Assembly (NCBI RefSeq): GCF_006124995.1
Contig: NZ_QEWN01000132.1
Coordinates: 113,418-177,417, forward strand
Reading direction: 5' to 3'
DNA from: Vibrio sp. Hep-1b-8
GTDB taxonomy: Bacteria; Pseudomonadota; Gammaproteobacteria; Enterobacterales; Vibrionaceae
DNA: 64,000 nucleotides
Made by a program: the position numbers and the translations under genes
Part shown: one piece after another, positions 26,222 through 35,718 of the stretch
How the letters are laid out: each line of letters starts with the position of its first letter
Numbering within the stretch: the first letter of the stretch is position 1
The notes under the pieces: generated by a model
The model's input: the letters and a program-made list of their open reading frames with translations, nothing else
What the model was told of the DNA's origin: nothing
Database searches by the model: none

Positions 26222-26698
26222 TCAGCTTATGGTTTCAATCTCGTAACAATGTCCTACACCGGCAACCTTGTAAGTCACTTCATCTCCAACTTTCTTGGAC
26301 TTGAGAGCCTGACCTAATGGCGAATCAAACGTTACTAATGTGACGCTCTCATCGTCGATTGACACTTTTAAACCACCCGCACGTGGTGAGATAAAAAAGC
26401 GTTTGATCTGATCGTCATCGTCCAGTAATGAAATCACACATCCAAGTACCACTTTTTCGGGCTCGATAGGCAAAACAAGTTCTTTCATCACGCGAATTTC
26501 TTGTTCACATTCCTGTAAGCGCATTGCCTGACCATGGGCAAGATAAGATGCTTCAAGGGCTAAAGTGTCATACTTATGCTCAGGAACCGTTTCTTCGTCC
26601 GTCGCCGATTCAATTGCCCTTTGAACTGAGCTTTGCGCGATTTGCCATTTTTGTTCTAGCAAATCCTGAATAATGCGTTTTAGTTCCAACTTATTCAT
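26222..26698 (-). CDS. GreA/GreB-like transcript-cleavage-factor family protein
   Basis: A 158-aa protein with an N-terminal helical arm (residues ~1-75) and a C-terminal FKBP-like Gre domain (V-V-L-G-C-V-I-S-L ... S-P-L-G-Q-A-L-K-S-K-K-V-G-D-E-V). The arm tip region (D-E-E-T-V-P-E-H-K-Y-D-T-L-A-L-E-A) corresponds to the Gre acidic tip. It is a divergent paralogue, not canonical GreA or GreB, and may act in the RNA polymerase secondary channel. The ATG at 26698 is used; the TTG-led extension is rejected. It is divergent from the RecQ paralogue. Confidence 0.75.
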   Translation of the reverse strand: MNKLELKRIIQDLLEQKWQIAQSSVQRAIESATDEETVPEHKYDTLALEASYLAHGQAMRLQECEQEIRVMKELVLPIEPEKVVLGCVISLLDDDDQIKRFFISPRAGGLKVSIDDESVTLVTFDSPLGQALKSKKVGDEVTYKVAGVGHCYEIETIS

Positions 26699-26776
26699 AC
26701 TAAAACCATGTTCCAATCATTTTAATACCCTTAGAATAGAGCTCATTGCCCTTTAAAGATACTGGAATCAAGTATT

Positions 26777-28711
26777 ATGTTTAGCCCCAACCAAGAATTC
26801 GATCTTCAGCAGACACTCCATCACACCTTTGGTTTCGAATCACTTCGTACAGGGCAGCAAGCGGTTATCGAAAAAGTGATGCAAGGGCAATCATGTGCAG
26901 CAATTTTCCCTACCGGTTCAGGCAAATCTCTCTGTTATCAACTTCCCGCTGTCGTCTTGCCTCATCTGACTTTGGTGGTTTCTCCTCTGCTGGCATTGAT
27001 GAAGGATCAGCTCGCCTTCCTAAGCAGCAAACAAATTCCCGCAGCATCCATTGACTCTAGCCAAACCCGTGAAGAGTCCTTACAGATCATGAATCAGGTA
27101 AAACAAGGACATACCAAGGTTTTGATGATATCTGTCGAAAGGCTGAAGAATGAACGCTTTAGGCAGTTTATTTCCCAAGTACCGATATCTTTGCTGGTCG
27201 TCGATGAGGCTCATTGTATCTCTGAGTGGGGCCACAACTTCCGCCCGGACTACCTCAAACTGCCGCACTACCTGAAAGAATTGAATATACCTCAAGTCCT
27301 ATTGCTTACCGCGACAGCCACACAAACGGTTATCGAAGATATGCAGAGCAAGTTCTCCATTGAACCTGATGATGTTGTTGTCACTGGCTTTTATCGTCCT
27401 AATCTCGATATTTCTGTCTCACCATGCCTGGACGAAAACAAGCCTGAAGCGCTACTGAGTTTAATTAAATCAAACTGCAAACTGCCCACCATTGTCTATG
27501 TGACCCTGCAAAATACCGCCGAGCAGGTTGCCCGTTTACTGGCTGATAATAACCTTAACGTCAGTGCCTATCATGCAGGCATGGGCAATGAAACGCGTGA
27601 GCAGATTCAAAATCAATTTATGCAGGGGCAGCTAGATTGTATTGTCGCAACAATCGCTTTTGGAATGGGAGTGGACAAATCTGATATTCGCCGAGTCATT
27701 CACTTCGATCTGCCTAAATCCATCGAAAACTATGCGCAAGAAATAGGTCGAGCAGGACGAGACGGGCATCCGTCCCAATGCGTATTACTCGCGAACCAAA
27801 ATAGTATCAGCACCTTAGAGAACTTTATTTTTGGCGACACGCCTGAGACAAGCGAAATAGAGTTTGTCCTCAAACAAGCGATTGACTCATCTCCTCAATG
27901 GGAAGTCGTGCTCAGCAGACTCTCGACAGAAAGCAATATTCGTCAGCTTCCTTTGAAAACGTTATTAGTGTACATGGAAATGGAAGGTGTCATCGAGTCA
28001 CAATACAGCTATTTCGCAGACTATCGTTTTAAGTTTCTCACCGATAAACAAAACATTGTCAATCATTTTGATCCACAACGTCGTGAGTTTATTAGCGCGC
28101 TATTTAACTGTTCACCCCAAGCTCGCACTTGGTGTCAGGTCGATTTTGAGACCTTATGGCAAGAGTTCCAAGGCGATCGTTCAAGAGCCATAGCCGCACT
28201 CAACTATTTCAACGAGAAAGGCTGGATAGAGCTAGAAAGTAAACTGATGACTGAGGTCTATCGAGTTTCGTCAAAAGCCAACACTACCGCTGAACTCGCT
28301 GAGAAACTATCCTCTCTGTTTAAAAATAAAGAAACCAATGATGTGAATCGTATTCGCGAACTGCTGGATTTCTTTGAATCAAGTCAATGCCTTAGTGCAA
28401 GGTTGGCCAAGTATTTTGGCGATAAACACGCACCTTCCAATTGTAACCACTGTAGTGTCTGTCGTGGCGAAGTCGCACACTTACCCAAGTTAGTACAACG
28501 CGAGACTGATCAAGAGCAAGTTCGTGAATGGTTGGTTCAATTGGAAACCAAAGCTCGTGCGCCTTTGTCGCTCAATCTAAGAACGAAATTTCTTTGTGGG
28601 ATCACTACACCAGTATTTACCAAGATCAAAGCACGCTCTTTAGCTGGGTTTGGTCAACTTGAAGCCATCCCCTTCAGTGAGGTTAGGCTGTGGGTAGAAA
28701 GCCTAGATTAA
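26777..28711 (+). CDS. RecQ-family ATP-dependent DNA helicase (paralogue)
   Basis: A 3'-5' superfamily-2 DNA helicase of the RecQ group. Walker A is F-P-T-G-S-G-K-S-L-C-Y-Q-L-P, Walker B is V-V-D-E-A-H-C-I-S-E-W-G-H-N-F-R-P-D-Y. Motif VI is Q-E-I-G-R-A-G-R-D-G, and zinc-binding cysteines appear in C-L-S-A-R-L ... S-N-C-N-H-C-S-V-C near residue 560. The ~75 residues after the zinc site do not look like an HRDC domain, and the zinc-proximal region differs from E. coli RecQ. It is therefore probably a second RecQ-type helicase. Its stop overlaps the convergent dinB stop. Confidence 0.88.
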   Translation: MFSPNQEFDLQQTLHHTFGFESLRTGQQAVIEKVMQGQSCAAIFPTGSGKSLCYQLPAVVLPHLTLVVSPLLALMKDQLAFLSSKQIPAASIDSSQTREESLQIMNQVKQGHTKVLMISVERLKNERFRQFISQVPISLLVVDEAHCISEWGHNFRPDYLKLPHYLKELNIPQVLLLTATATQTVIEDMQSKFSIEPDDVVVTGFYRPNLDISVSPCLDENKPEALLSLIKSNCKLPTIVYVTLQNTAEQVARLLADNNLNVSAYHAGMGNETREQIQNQFMQGQLDCIVATIAFGMGVDKSDIRRVIHFDLPKSIENYAQEIGRAGRDGHPSQCVLLANQNSISTLENFIFGDTPETSEIEFVLKQAIDSSPQWEVVLSRLSTESNIRQLPLKTLLVYMEMEGVIESQYSYFADYRFKFLTDKQNIVNHFDPQRREFISALFNCSPQARTWCQVDFETLWQEFQGDRSRAIAALNYFNEKGWIELESKLMTEVYRVSSKANTTAELAEKLSSLFKNKETNDVNRIRELLDFFESSQCLSARLAKYFGDKHAPSNCNHCSVCRGEVAHLPKLVQRETDQEQVREWLVQLETKARAPLSLNLRTKFLCGITTPVFTKIKARSLAGFGQLEAIPFSEVRLWVESLD

Positions 28712-29772
28712 AAAAAACTCAGTTGTTTACTCTGTTCCTCGGGTTTAAGCATCACGCTTAGACCCAGTAATCGGATTTCTCGGCCTTGTTGACGTTTAAG
28801 AATGTCATGCAATAGCTGTTTAAAATATTCCAACTCCAACTGCGAGTGAATATGTTCTATCGTCGTTAATTGAAAATCAGCAAATTTAACTTTAATCCCC
28901 TGCTTGATGATCGCCTTGTCTGGCAATGCTCTTTCTAGCCTTTGTTCTAATTCAGGAAACAACTTGTCTTCTATGACACGCCAACATTCATCATATGAAA
29001 AAATATTTTCGGCAAATGTACGCTCGACCCCAACCGATTTTCTTTCCCTTTCAACCACGACTTCACGATCATCAACACCATGGCTCTTGTTCCACAACGA
29101 GGCTCCAAGCCGGCCGAACTTGAGTAGTAAATCGCGATAGTCACTGTTTTTGACGTCTTGCCCTACATACAACCCAGCTTGATGGAGTTTTTCCAGACTC
29201 ACTTTGCCAACCCCCGGAATTTTCTCTAACGGCAAATTGTCTATCTCACTTTGAACTCTATCCGGAGGAATCACATACTGACCATTGGGCTTATTCATAT
29301 CGGAAGCAATCTTGGCGAGAAACTTTACTGGCGCGATACCCGCAGATGCCGTTAGCTGTAGCTCATTCCAAATATCGCTACGAATAGCTTCAGCAATCAG
29401 GGTTGCCGAGCCTTTATGTAAAGGACAATCCGTCACATCGAGGTACGCTTCATCAAGAGACAGGGGCTCAATAAGTGCTGTGTAACGCGAAAAGATAGCG
29501 TGGATCTGTTTTGAAACCGCTTTGTAGATCTGCATTCTTCCCGGTACGACAAGTAACTGAGGGCATAACTGCAATGCTCTAGAGGTTGGCATTGCACTAC
29601 GGATGCCGAACTTTCTCGCTTCATAATTGCAGGTACTTAGCACGCCACGTTGTTTTTCATGCCCCCCGACGGCGAGTGGCCGTCCACGATATGAAGGGTT
29701 ATCACGCATTTCCACTGCCGCGTAAAAACAATCCATGTCTATATGTATGATTTTTCGCGTTTTCTTATCCAC
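28708..29772 (-). CDS. dinB: DNA polymerase IV (Y-family)
   Basis: Error-prone translesion polymerase. The palm motifs K-I-I-H-I-D-M-D-C-F-Y-A-A-V-E-M and the catalytic S-L-D-E-A-Y-L-D-V are intact, as is the thumb helix-hairpin-helix I-P-G-V-G-K-V. It ends with a clamp-binding-like E-Q-S-K-Q-L-S-F-F. The GTG at 29772 (V-D-K-K-T-R-K) gives 354 aa and fits the family; longer in-frame readings cross the LexA box. A near-perfect LexA operator lies 20 nt upstream of the start, so it is SOS-induced. Confidence 0.95.
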   Translation of the reverse strand: MDKKTRKIIHIDMDCFYAAVEMRDNPSYRGRPLAVGGHEKQRGVLSTCNYEARKFGIRSAMPTSRALQLCPQLLVVPGRMQIYKAVSKQIHAIFSRYTALIEPLSLDEAYLDVTDCPLHKGSATLIAEAIRSDIWNELQLTASAGIAPVKFLAKIASDMNKPNGQYVIPPDRVQSEIDNLPLEKIPGVGKVSLEKLHQAGLYVGQDVKNSDYRDLLLKFGRLGASLWNKSHGVDDREVVVERERKSVGVERTFAENIFSYDECWRVIEDKLFPELEQRLERALPDKAIIKQGIKVKFADFQLTTIEHIHSQLELEYFKQLLHDILKRQQGREIRLLGLSVMLKPEEQSKQLSFF

Positions 29773-29789
29773 TTTCGAAGACCAGAACA

Positions 29790-29809
29790 GACTGTACATA
29801 TAAACAGTA
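29790..29809 (-). promoter_or_regulatory. LexA (SOS) box upstream of dinB
   Basis: CTGTACATATAAACAG (29792-29807) has both CTG and CAG arms perfect with an 8-nt AT-rich spacer, and the extended 20-mer ends in AGTA. Position and sequence fit SOS repression of dinB. Confidence 0.85.
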
Positions 29810-29928
29810 TAATAAATCACATATATATCTCAAAGTACAAATTGTCTGCAAATTTGTCCTGTTCGACACTCGCAAGTTTGTTGGATGCAGTTATTATTAA
29901 TTCTATAGGTAACAAAAGAGGCACCGCT

Positions 29929-31022
29929 TTGAACAATAAAGTCTTGGTTGTAGAGGATAGTCGCGCTTACCAAAATTTCTTAAAACAGCAGCTTACTACT
30001 TTAGGCTGTCATGTCTGCTGTGCAGAATCTTTTGCACAGGCCGAACAGTTATTGCAAAGGGGGTTCTGGACTACATATTGAAAGACAGCATGGCATCCAT
30101 CTCCTACCTACTTCCTCTAGCTAAACGGCTTATTAATAACAGCAAACACCATGCCCTCATTGTTGATGACTCAGCGACAGTCCGACGCTATGTGACACAG
30201 TTGCTCGAACATCAGTACATTCGCACCACGCAGGCGGAAAACGGTCAAGTTGCACTCGAAAAACTGCAAAGCTGTTCCGATATCACCTTTGTTATCACTG
30301 ATCACGACATGCCGGTTAAAGATGGCATATCCATGACTCGTGAAATGCGCCAGATGTACGATAAGAACCAACTCGCCATCATAGGGCTATCTGGCAACGA
30401 ATCGAAAACCCTTACCGCCCAGTTTCTAAAAGCGGGAGCGAATGACTTTCTCACCAAGCCATTTAATCAAGAAGAGTTTTACTGTCGGGTTCACCAGTTG
30501 CTTGATATGAAGGAAGCAACCGATGAGTTACACAAACTCGCTAATCAAGACGTTCTCACAGGGTTGTGGAATCGAAGATTTCTCTTTAGTCAGGCTTGCT
30601 CTGGTTGTCAGCTACGTAACATTGCAATGATTGATATCGACCTATTCAAACAGGTCAATGACAATTATGGTCATGACGGGGGCGATGCTGCTCTTAAAAC
30701 AGTCGCAAATATCCTGAAGATATATTTTCCTGATGATATCGTGGTGCGTTTTGGTGGTGAAGAGTTTTGTATTCAATCGTGCACGCCATACGATGATTTC
30801 ATCAATCGCATTGAAAACATGAGACAACGTGTCGAGAAAACCCCCGTAAAGCATAATGGAAATATCATACTTGTTACTGTCAGCATAGGCATAAGTAGTA
30901 TCACTGGGGACATTCATGACCAAATTAAGATCGCTGATGATCGCTTATATTTAGCGAAGAAGTTGGGACGTAACCGGACTATTTTCACCGACGAAATGTT
31001 AAAAAAAACACCAGTCGAGTGA
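29929..31022 (+). pseudogene. REC-REC-GGDEF diguanylate cyclase with deletion in the first receiver domain
   Basis: Two frames encode pieces of one dual-receiver diguanylate cyclase. Frame 1 starts at TTG 29929 after AGAGG and gives the first REC beta1-alpha1 (N-N-K-V-L-V-V-E-D-S-R-A-Y), then stops at 30081 after only ~50 residues. Frame 2 (from about 30065, open to 31022) resumes with G-V-L-D-Y-I-L-K-D-S, the beta5-alpha5 end of a REC. It is followed by a complete second REC (I-V-D-D-S-A-T, T-D-H-D-M-P) and a GGDEF domain with intact R-F-G-G-E-E-F. About 50-60 codons including the first phospho-acceptor Asp are missing at the join near 30055-30065. A TTG at 30078 overlapping the TGA could restart translation, so REC2-GGDEF may still be made. 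Confidence 0.75.
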
Positions 31023-31030
31023 CTAGTGTT
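31007..31030 (-). terminator. Terminator after nqrM
   Basis: Stem AACACTAGTC / GACTGGTGT (one G-T pair) with loop ACTC on the minus strand, followed by eight T. It overlaps the last codons of the convergent cyclase gene. Confidence 0.75.
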
Positions 31031-31055
31031 TGTGTTTTGTATTAACAGGACGGGA

Positions 31056-31289
31056 CTAAGCGATGCGGTCTTTTTCCCATGCGGCTAGCTTTTCTTGACG
31101 GGCCGCTTCACGTGCTTCACGCTTCTTACGTGCATCACATGGTTCAGGACAATTACATACCTTTTCGATACCAACCGCCCCTAAGCCACCACAGCTACCT
31201 TTAACAACTTTCTTCTGAATGATATAGCCTATGGACATCGCTGCAATCACGGCCATAAACACACCAAATGTAATCAAAAATGTACTCAT
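31056..31289 (-). CDS. nqrM: Na+-NQR maturation factor NqrM
   Basis: A 77-aa membrane-anchored protein needed for assembly of Na+-NQR, thought to help insert the iron centre between NqrD and NqrE. An N-terminal membrane helix (residues ~3-25) is followed by cysteine motifs S-C-G-G-L-G and V-C-N-C-P-E-P-C, then a charged helical tail. It is the last gene of the nqr-apbE cluster. Confidence 0.93.
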   Translation of the reverse strand: MSTFLITFGVFMAVIAAMSIGYIIQKKVVKGSCGGLGAVGIEKVCNCPEPCDARKKREAREAARQEKLAAWEKDRIA

Positions 31290-31311
31290 AATGACATGCT
31301 CGCTCGAGTTA

Positions 31312-32316
31312 TTATTTATTCGTATAAGGCTTATAGGCAGAAGAGGCTAGTTCTTTAAAGCCCTCTTCCGTTTTTACGATCATAAACACAGGAATATTAT
31401 TTTGCTCAGCGATTTTCATACCTTGCTCTTCGCCAAGAACCATCAGTCCAGTCGCTAAGCCATCTGCCGTCATTGAAGAGGCATCTAAAACAGTGACCGA
31501 CACTACTTTATGATTGATCGGCTTGCCTGTCGCTGGATTAATAATATGCGAGTAGCGTACACCATCACGCTCAAAGTAGTTACGGTAATCACCTGACGTC
31601 GCAACTGCCATATCACCCGGTTCAATAATCTCTTGAATCGCACGTTCTTCTACAGAAGGCTTCTCAATAGCAATACGCCAAGCCACACCTTCGCGGTTTA
31701 AGCCTTTAAGACGCATCTCACCGCCGACTTCTACCATGTAATTCTGGATGCCTTGAGACTGGATGTAATCAGCCACAACATCAACACCCCACCCTTTAGC
31801 AATTGTAGACAAATCTACGTAAAGGTTAGGAATGTCTTTAGATAGGGTATTACCCTCAACACTTAGATGTTGAATACCTGTTCTCGCTTTGCGCGCAGAT
31901 AGTTCTTCATCTGAAGGCACAACTTCTGGTCTACCTTCAGGACCAAAGCCCCATAGGTTAACTAGTGGACCGACGGTAACATCAAGAGCGCCTTGAGTTA
32001 GACCGTTGAGACGAATCGCTTCTTTCACAACGGTTGCCGTTTGTGGTGACACTTCAAATGCCTCTAGCGATTCGCTTTGATTGAAACGGCTTAGCTCAGA
32101 GTCTTTACGGTAAGTCGACATCTGATCGTTTACTTCTTCAAGTAATCGATCGATTTCAACTTGTAGATCTTGGGGAGAGGGCTGACCTTCGGCCGCAATG
32201 TATTTAATGTTGTAAGTTGTACCCATTGTTGGGCCACTTAAATGAATCTGCTCTACTGGTTTTTCACAACCAGCCAGTACCAACAGAGAAGCAAATGCAA
32301 CAAGCCATTTTTTCAC
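31312..32316 (-). CDS. apbE: FAD:protein FMN transferase ApbE
   Basis: Flavin transferase that attaches FMN covalently to threonines of NqrB and NqrC. The 334-aa lipoprotein has the lipobox L-A-G-C (Cys17) and then the conserved G-P-T-M-G-T-T-Y motif. It contains V-D-L-S-T-I-A-K-G-W-G-V-D, G-G-E-M-R-L-K-G, and the H-I-I-N-P-x-T-G-x-P-I metal/FAD region. It starts with GTG after AGGAG. It follows the nqr operon beyond a terminator and precedes nqrM. Confidence 0.95.
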   Translation of the reverse strand: MKKWLVAFASLLVLAGCEKPVEQIHLSGPTMGTTYNIKYIAAEGQPSPQDLQVEIDRLLEEVNDQMSTYRKDSELSRFNQSESLEAFEVSPQTATVVKEAIRLNGLTQGALDVTVGPLVNLWGFGPEGRPEVVPSDEELSARKARTGIQHLSVEGNTLSKDIPNLYVDLSTIAKGWGVDVVADYIQSQGIQNYMVEVGGEMRLKGLNREGVAWRIAIEKPSVEERAIQEIIEPGDMAVATSGDYRNYFERDGVRYSHIINPATGKPINHKVVSVTVLDASSMTADGLATGLMVLGEEQGMKIAEQNNIPVFMIVKTEEGFKELASSAYKPYTNK

Positions 32317-32402
32317 TTGTTAAACTCCTGTATTTTTGGGGAACGGGAATAGCTCATACGTCTTTATCTAACGTATCGACTATTACCATTCTTAAAAAAA
32401 TA

Positions 32403-32428
32403 ATGGCTGACTCTAGCGAGTCAGCCAT
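32403..32428 (-). terminator. Terminator between nqrF and apbE
   Basis: Eleven-bp stem ATGGCTGACTC / GAGTCAGCCAT with a 4-nt loop, then ATTATTTTTTT on the minus strand. apbE and nqrM are therefore partly uncoupled from nqrA-F. Confidence 0.88.
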
Positions 32429-32451
32429 AACATTCAGAGATTTAAGGTAGA

Positions 32452-33678
32452 TTAACCACCAAAATCATCTAGAAGAATGTTCTCATCTTCTACACCGAGA
32501 TCTTTAAGCATGCCGATAACAGCTGCGTTCATCATCGGTGGACCACACATGTAGTACTCACAGTCTTCAGGAGCTTCGTGATCCTTCAGGTAGTTTTCGT
32601 ACAATACGTTGTGGATGAAGCCTGTGTAACCATCCCAGTTATCTTCTGGCATAGGGTCAGACAGAGCACAGTGCCATACGAAGTTGTCGTTTTCAGCTTG
32701 TAGGCCGTCAAAGTCTTCAACGTAGAACATTTCGCGCTTAGAACGTGCACCGTACCAGAAAGACATCTTACGAGTAGACTTAAGACGCTTAAGTTGGTCG
32801 AAGATATGTGAACGCATTGGCGCCATACCTGCACCACCACCAACGAATACCATTTCGTTGTCAGTATCTTTAGCGAAGAACTCACCAAATGGACCAGAGA
32901 TCGTACACTTATCGCCCTCTTTAAGAGACCAGATAAATGAAGACATGATACCAGGTGGTACGTCAGGATTATTAGGCGGCGGCGTAGCGATACGCACGTT
33001 CAGCATAATAATACCTTCTTCTTCAGGGTAGTTCGCCATTGAGTAAGCACGGATCGTCTCTTCGTTTACCTTAGACTCGTAACGGAACAGATTGAATTTA
33101 TCCCAATCTTCACGGTACTCATCTGGTACATCGAAGTCAGCGTATTTCACGTGGTGAGCAGGTGCTTCAATCTGGATGTAACCACCAGCACGGAAAGGTA
33201 CTGATTCGCCATCTGGGATTTGTAGCTTAAGCTCTTTGATGAATGTTGCTTTGTTATCGTTAGAGATAACTGTACATTCCCACTTCTTAACACCGAAGAT
33301 CTCTTCAGGAAGCTCGATATCCATGTCAGTTTTCATTGCAACCTGACACGCTAGACGCTCACCTTCACGTGCTTCACCTTTAGTAATATGGTCAAGCTCG
33401 GTAGGTAGGATGTCGCCACCACCTGATTTAACTTTTACGCGACACTGACCACAAGAGCCACCGCCACCACAAGCAGAAGATACGAATACGCCAGCACCTG
33501 CTAGAGCACCCAGTAGCTTGCTACCTGGTTGTGTAACGATCGCCAGTGAAGGGTCATCGTTCACAGAAATTGTAATGTCACCTGATGGTACTAGTTTAGA
33601 TTTAGCGAAAAGAATCACTAAAACTAGCGCCAAAATAATCAGGGTAAACATCACTACACCAAAAATAATAGTATTCAT
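32452..33678 (-). CDS. nqrF: Na+-translocating NADH:quinone reductase subunit F
   Basis: NADH-oxidising entry subunit. It has one N-terminal transmembrane helix (residues ~5-25), a ferredoxin-type [2Fe-2S] domain with C70, C76, C79 and C111, then ferredoxin-reductase FAD (R-A-Y-S-M-A-N-Y) and NADH ([10 protein letters not shown]) domains. At 408 aa it is full length. AAAGGA precedes the ATG. Confidence 0.98.
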   Translation of the reverse strand: MNTIIFGVVMFTLIILALVLVILFAKSKLVPSGDITISVNDDPSLAIVTQPGSKLLGALAGAGVFVSSACGGGGSCGQCRVKVKSGGGDILPTELDHITKGEAREGERLACQVAMKTDMDIELPEEIFGVKKWECTVISNDNKATFIKELKLQIPDGESVPFRAGGYIQIEAPAHHVKYADFDVPDEYREDWDKFNLFRYESKVNEETIRAYSMANYPEEEGIIMLNVRIATPPPNNPDVPPGIMSSFIWSLKEGDKCTISGPFGEFFAKDTDNEMVFVGGGAGMAPMRSHIFDQLKRLKSTRKMSFWYGARSKREMFYVEDFDGLQAENDNFVWHCALSDPMPEDNWDGYTGFIHNVLYENYLKDHEAPEDCEYYMCGPPMMNAAVIGMLKDLGVEDENILLDDFGG

Positions 33679-33711
33679 GACTATTCCTTTAATTGCTGCC
33701 GTTTACCCGAC

Positions 33712-34308
33712 TTACAGTTGAACACCAGAGAAAGACATAAAGCCTAACGCCATAAGACCAACTGTGATGAACGTAATACCAAGACCGCGTAGACCTGGAG
33801 GTACATCAGAGTACTTCATCTTCTCGCGGATACCTGCTAACGCAACGATAGCTAGCATCCAGCCCACACCAGAACCAAAGCCGTAAACAACAGATTCAGC
33901 AAAGTTGTAGTCACGTGTAACCATGAAAGACACGCCACCGAAGATCGCACAGTTTACTGTGATTAGCGGTAGGAATATGCCTAGCGCGTTGTACAGAGGT
34001 GGGAAGAAACGGTCTAAGATCATTTCTAGAATCTGTACAAGTGCTGCGATTACACCGATAAAGGTGATGAAGTTCAGGAAGCTAAGATCCACGCCTTCAA
34101 CTAACGCATTCTCTTTAAGAATGAAAGTGTAAAGCAGGTTGTTCACTGGTACTGCTACTGTCAGTACGAATACAACCGCAACACCAAGACCGAAAGAGGT
34201 CTTAACTTTCTTAGATACAGCAAGGAATGTACACATACCTAAGAAGAACGATAGTGCTAAGTTTTCGATGAAAATCGATTTAACTAGCAAACTAATGTAA
34301 TGTTCCAT
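33712..34308 (-). CDS. nqrE: Na+-translocating NADH:quinone reductase subunit E
   Basis: Integral membrane subunit with six hydrophobic segments in 198 aa. It contains conserved cysteines in the half-helices, such as F-L-G-M-C-T-F-L and [10 protein letters not shown], that with NqrD hold an iron centre between the two proteins. AAGGA lies before the ATG. It is homologous to NqrD/RnfA. Confidence 0.98.
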   Translation of the reverse strand: MEHYISLLVKSIFIENLALSFFLGMCTFLAVSKKVKTSFGLGVAVVFVLTVAVPVNNLLYTFILKENALVEGVDLSFLNFITFIGVIAALVQILEMILDRFFPPLYNALGIFLPLITVNCAIFGGVSFMVTRDYNFAESVVYGFGSGVGWMLAIVALAGIREKMKYSDVPPGLRGLGITFITVGLMALGFMSFSGVQL

Positions 34309-34315
34309 GACGTCC

Positions 34316-34948
34316 TTACTCCTTCGCTTCTACTTGTTCTGGTTTCAGAATACGGATTGCCCAGATTAGGAAGCCGATTAGGAAGAATGCTGATGGCGCT
34401 AGAAGCATCAGACCGTTTGGTTGATACCAACCGCCGTTGCTCACTAGAGGAAGCACTTCCATACCGAACAGTTTGCCTGAACCAAATAGTTCACGGAAAA
34501 AGCCAACAGTGATAAGAACGAAACCGTAACCAAGACCGTTACCGATACCATCGATTAGAGATGGGATTGGCTCAGACTTCATTGCGAATGCTTCAGCACG
34601 ACCCATTACAATACAGTTTGTAATGATTAGGCCTACGAATACCGATAGCTGCTTAGAGATATCGTATAGGTATGCTTTCAACACTTGGTCTACCACGATT
34701 ACTAGCGATGCGATGATTGCCATCTGTACGATGATACGCACGCTGTTTGGAATGTGGTTACGGATTACTGAAACGAAGAAGTTAGACAGTGCAGTTACAA
34801 AGATAACCGCTAGTGTCATTACAAAAGCCGTTTCTAGTTTGGTGGTTACTGCAAGAGCAGAACAAACACCAAGAACCTGAAGCGCGATTGGGTTGTTATC
34901 CAATACTGGTGCTAACAGACTCTTCTTAACGTTTTGTGCGCTAGACAT
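34316..34948 (-). CDS. nqrD: Na+-translocating NADH:quinone reductase subunit D
   Basis: A 210-aa integral membrane subunit with six hydrophobic segments. It has the paired cysteine motifs V-L-G-V-C-S-A-L and [13 protein letters not shown] that line the intramembrane iron site with NqrE. Its ATG overlaps the nqrC stop by one base, and nqrE follows after 7 nt. Confidence 0.98.
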   Translation of the reverse strand: MSSAQNVKKSLLAPVLDNNPIALQVLGVCSALAVTTKLETAFVMTLAVIFVTALSNFFVSVIRNHIPNSVRIIVQMAIIASLVIVVDQVLKAYLYDISKQLSVFVGLIITNCIVMGRAEAFAMKSEPIPSLIDGIGNGLGYGFVLITVGFFRELFGSGKLFGMEVLPLVSNGGWYQPNGLMLLAPSAFFLIGFLIWAIRILKPEQVEAKE

Positions 34949-35718
34949 TAGTTCAGACCTCCGTCACGAACTTTTGCTAGGAATGGACCAAAGCCCATAT
35001 CGCCTAACCAGAAATCAAATGTACCTTGAACACCGTTACCTGTTAGTGTCGCACCTGATAGGCCATCAACACCGTGTTCAGAACCGGCTGGGGCACCACC
35101 TTTAACAACTTTGATAGCTGGCTTGAAGTTTTCATCATAAAGCTTCTTGCCAATAAATTGATCACGCCAAGATGGGTTCTCAACTTCACCACCAAGTCCA
35201 GGAGTTTCACCCTGCTCGTAGTAAGTGATCGCAGATACAGTGTTACCGTCAGTTTCAACCGCAACAAATGCATACATCATTGACCAAAGACCATTACCGT
35301 GTACCGGTAGGATGATCTTAGATACAGCGTCGCCATCTTTCACTAGGTATACAACACCCGTGTTAGCACGACGAAGGATCTTAGCTTTGTCTTGGTCAGC
35401 GGTTAGCTTGATAGACTCTGCTGGATCTTTTGCTGCTTTACGCTGATCGTAAGTTGCAGCATCGCCGTCAACAAACGCACCAGTTTCAAAGTCAACTAGA
35501 CGAGGTTCGATGTACTCAGCAAACAACTCAGGTACTTTCTTACCGTCAGCGTCAATACCAGCAACTTCAACGATCTTAGTTTGCTTATCTAGTACAGCGT
35601 TAGCTTTTTGCTTGTCACGTAGACCTACCGCTGCTGTTGATACGATGATTGAACAAACAAGGCTCAACCCGACAACAACACCCAGCGTCTTTTTAATGCT
35701 GTCGTTATTACTTGCCAT
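34948..35718 (-). CDS. nqrC: Na+-translocating NADH:quinone reductase subunit C
   Basis: A 256-aa subunit with one N-terminal membrane anchor (residues ~11-31) and a periplasmic FMN-binding domain. The flavinylation motif D-G-L-S-G-A-T places the covalent FMN on Thr224. It overlaps nqrB by 11 nt and nqrD by 1 nt. Its FMN would be attached by the ApbE encoded downstream. Confidence 0.98.
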   Translation of the reverse strand: MASNNDSIKKTLGVVVGLSLVCSIIVSTAAVGLRDKQKANAVLDKQTKIVEVAGIDADGKKVPELFAEYIEPRLVDFETGAFVDGDAATYDQRKAAKDPAESIKLTADQDKAKILRRANTGVVYLVKDGDAVSKIILPVHGNGLWSMMYAFVAVETDGNTVSAITYYEQGETPGLGGEVENPSWRDQFIGKKLYDENFKPAIKVVKGGAPAGSEHGVDGLSGATLTGNGVQGTFDFWLGDMGFGPFLAKVRDGGLN

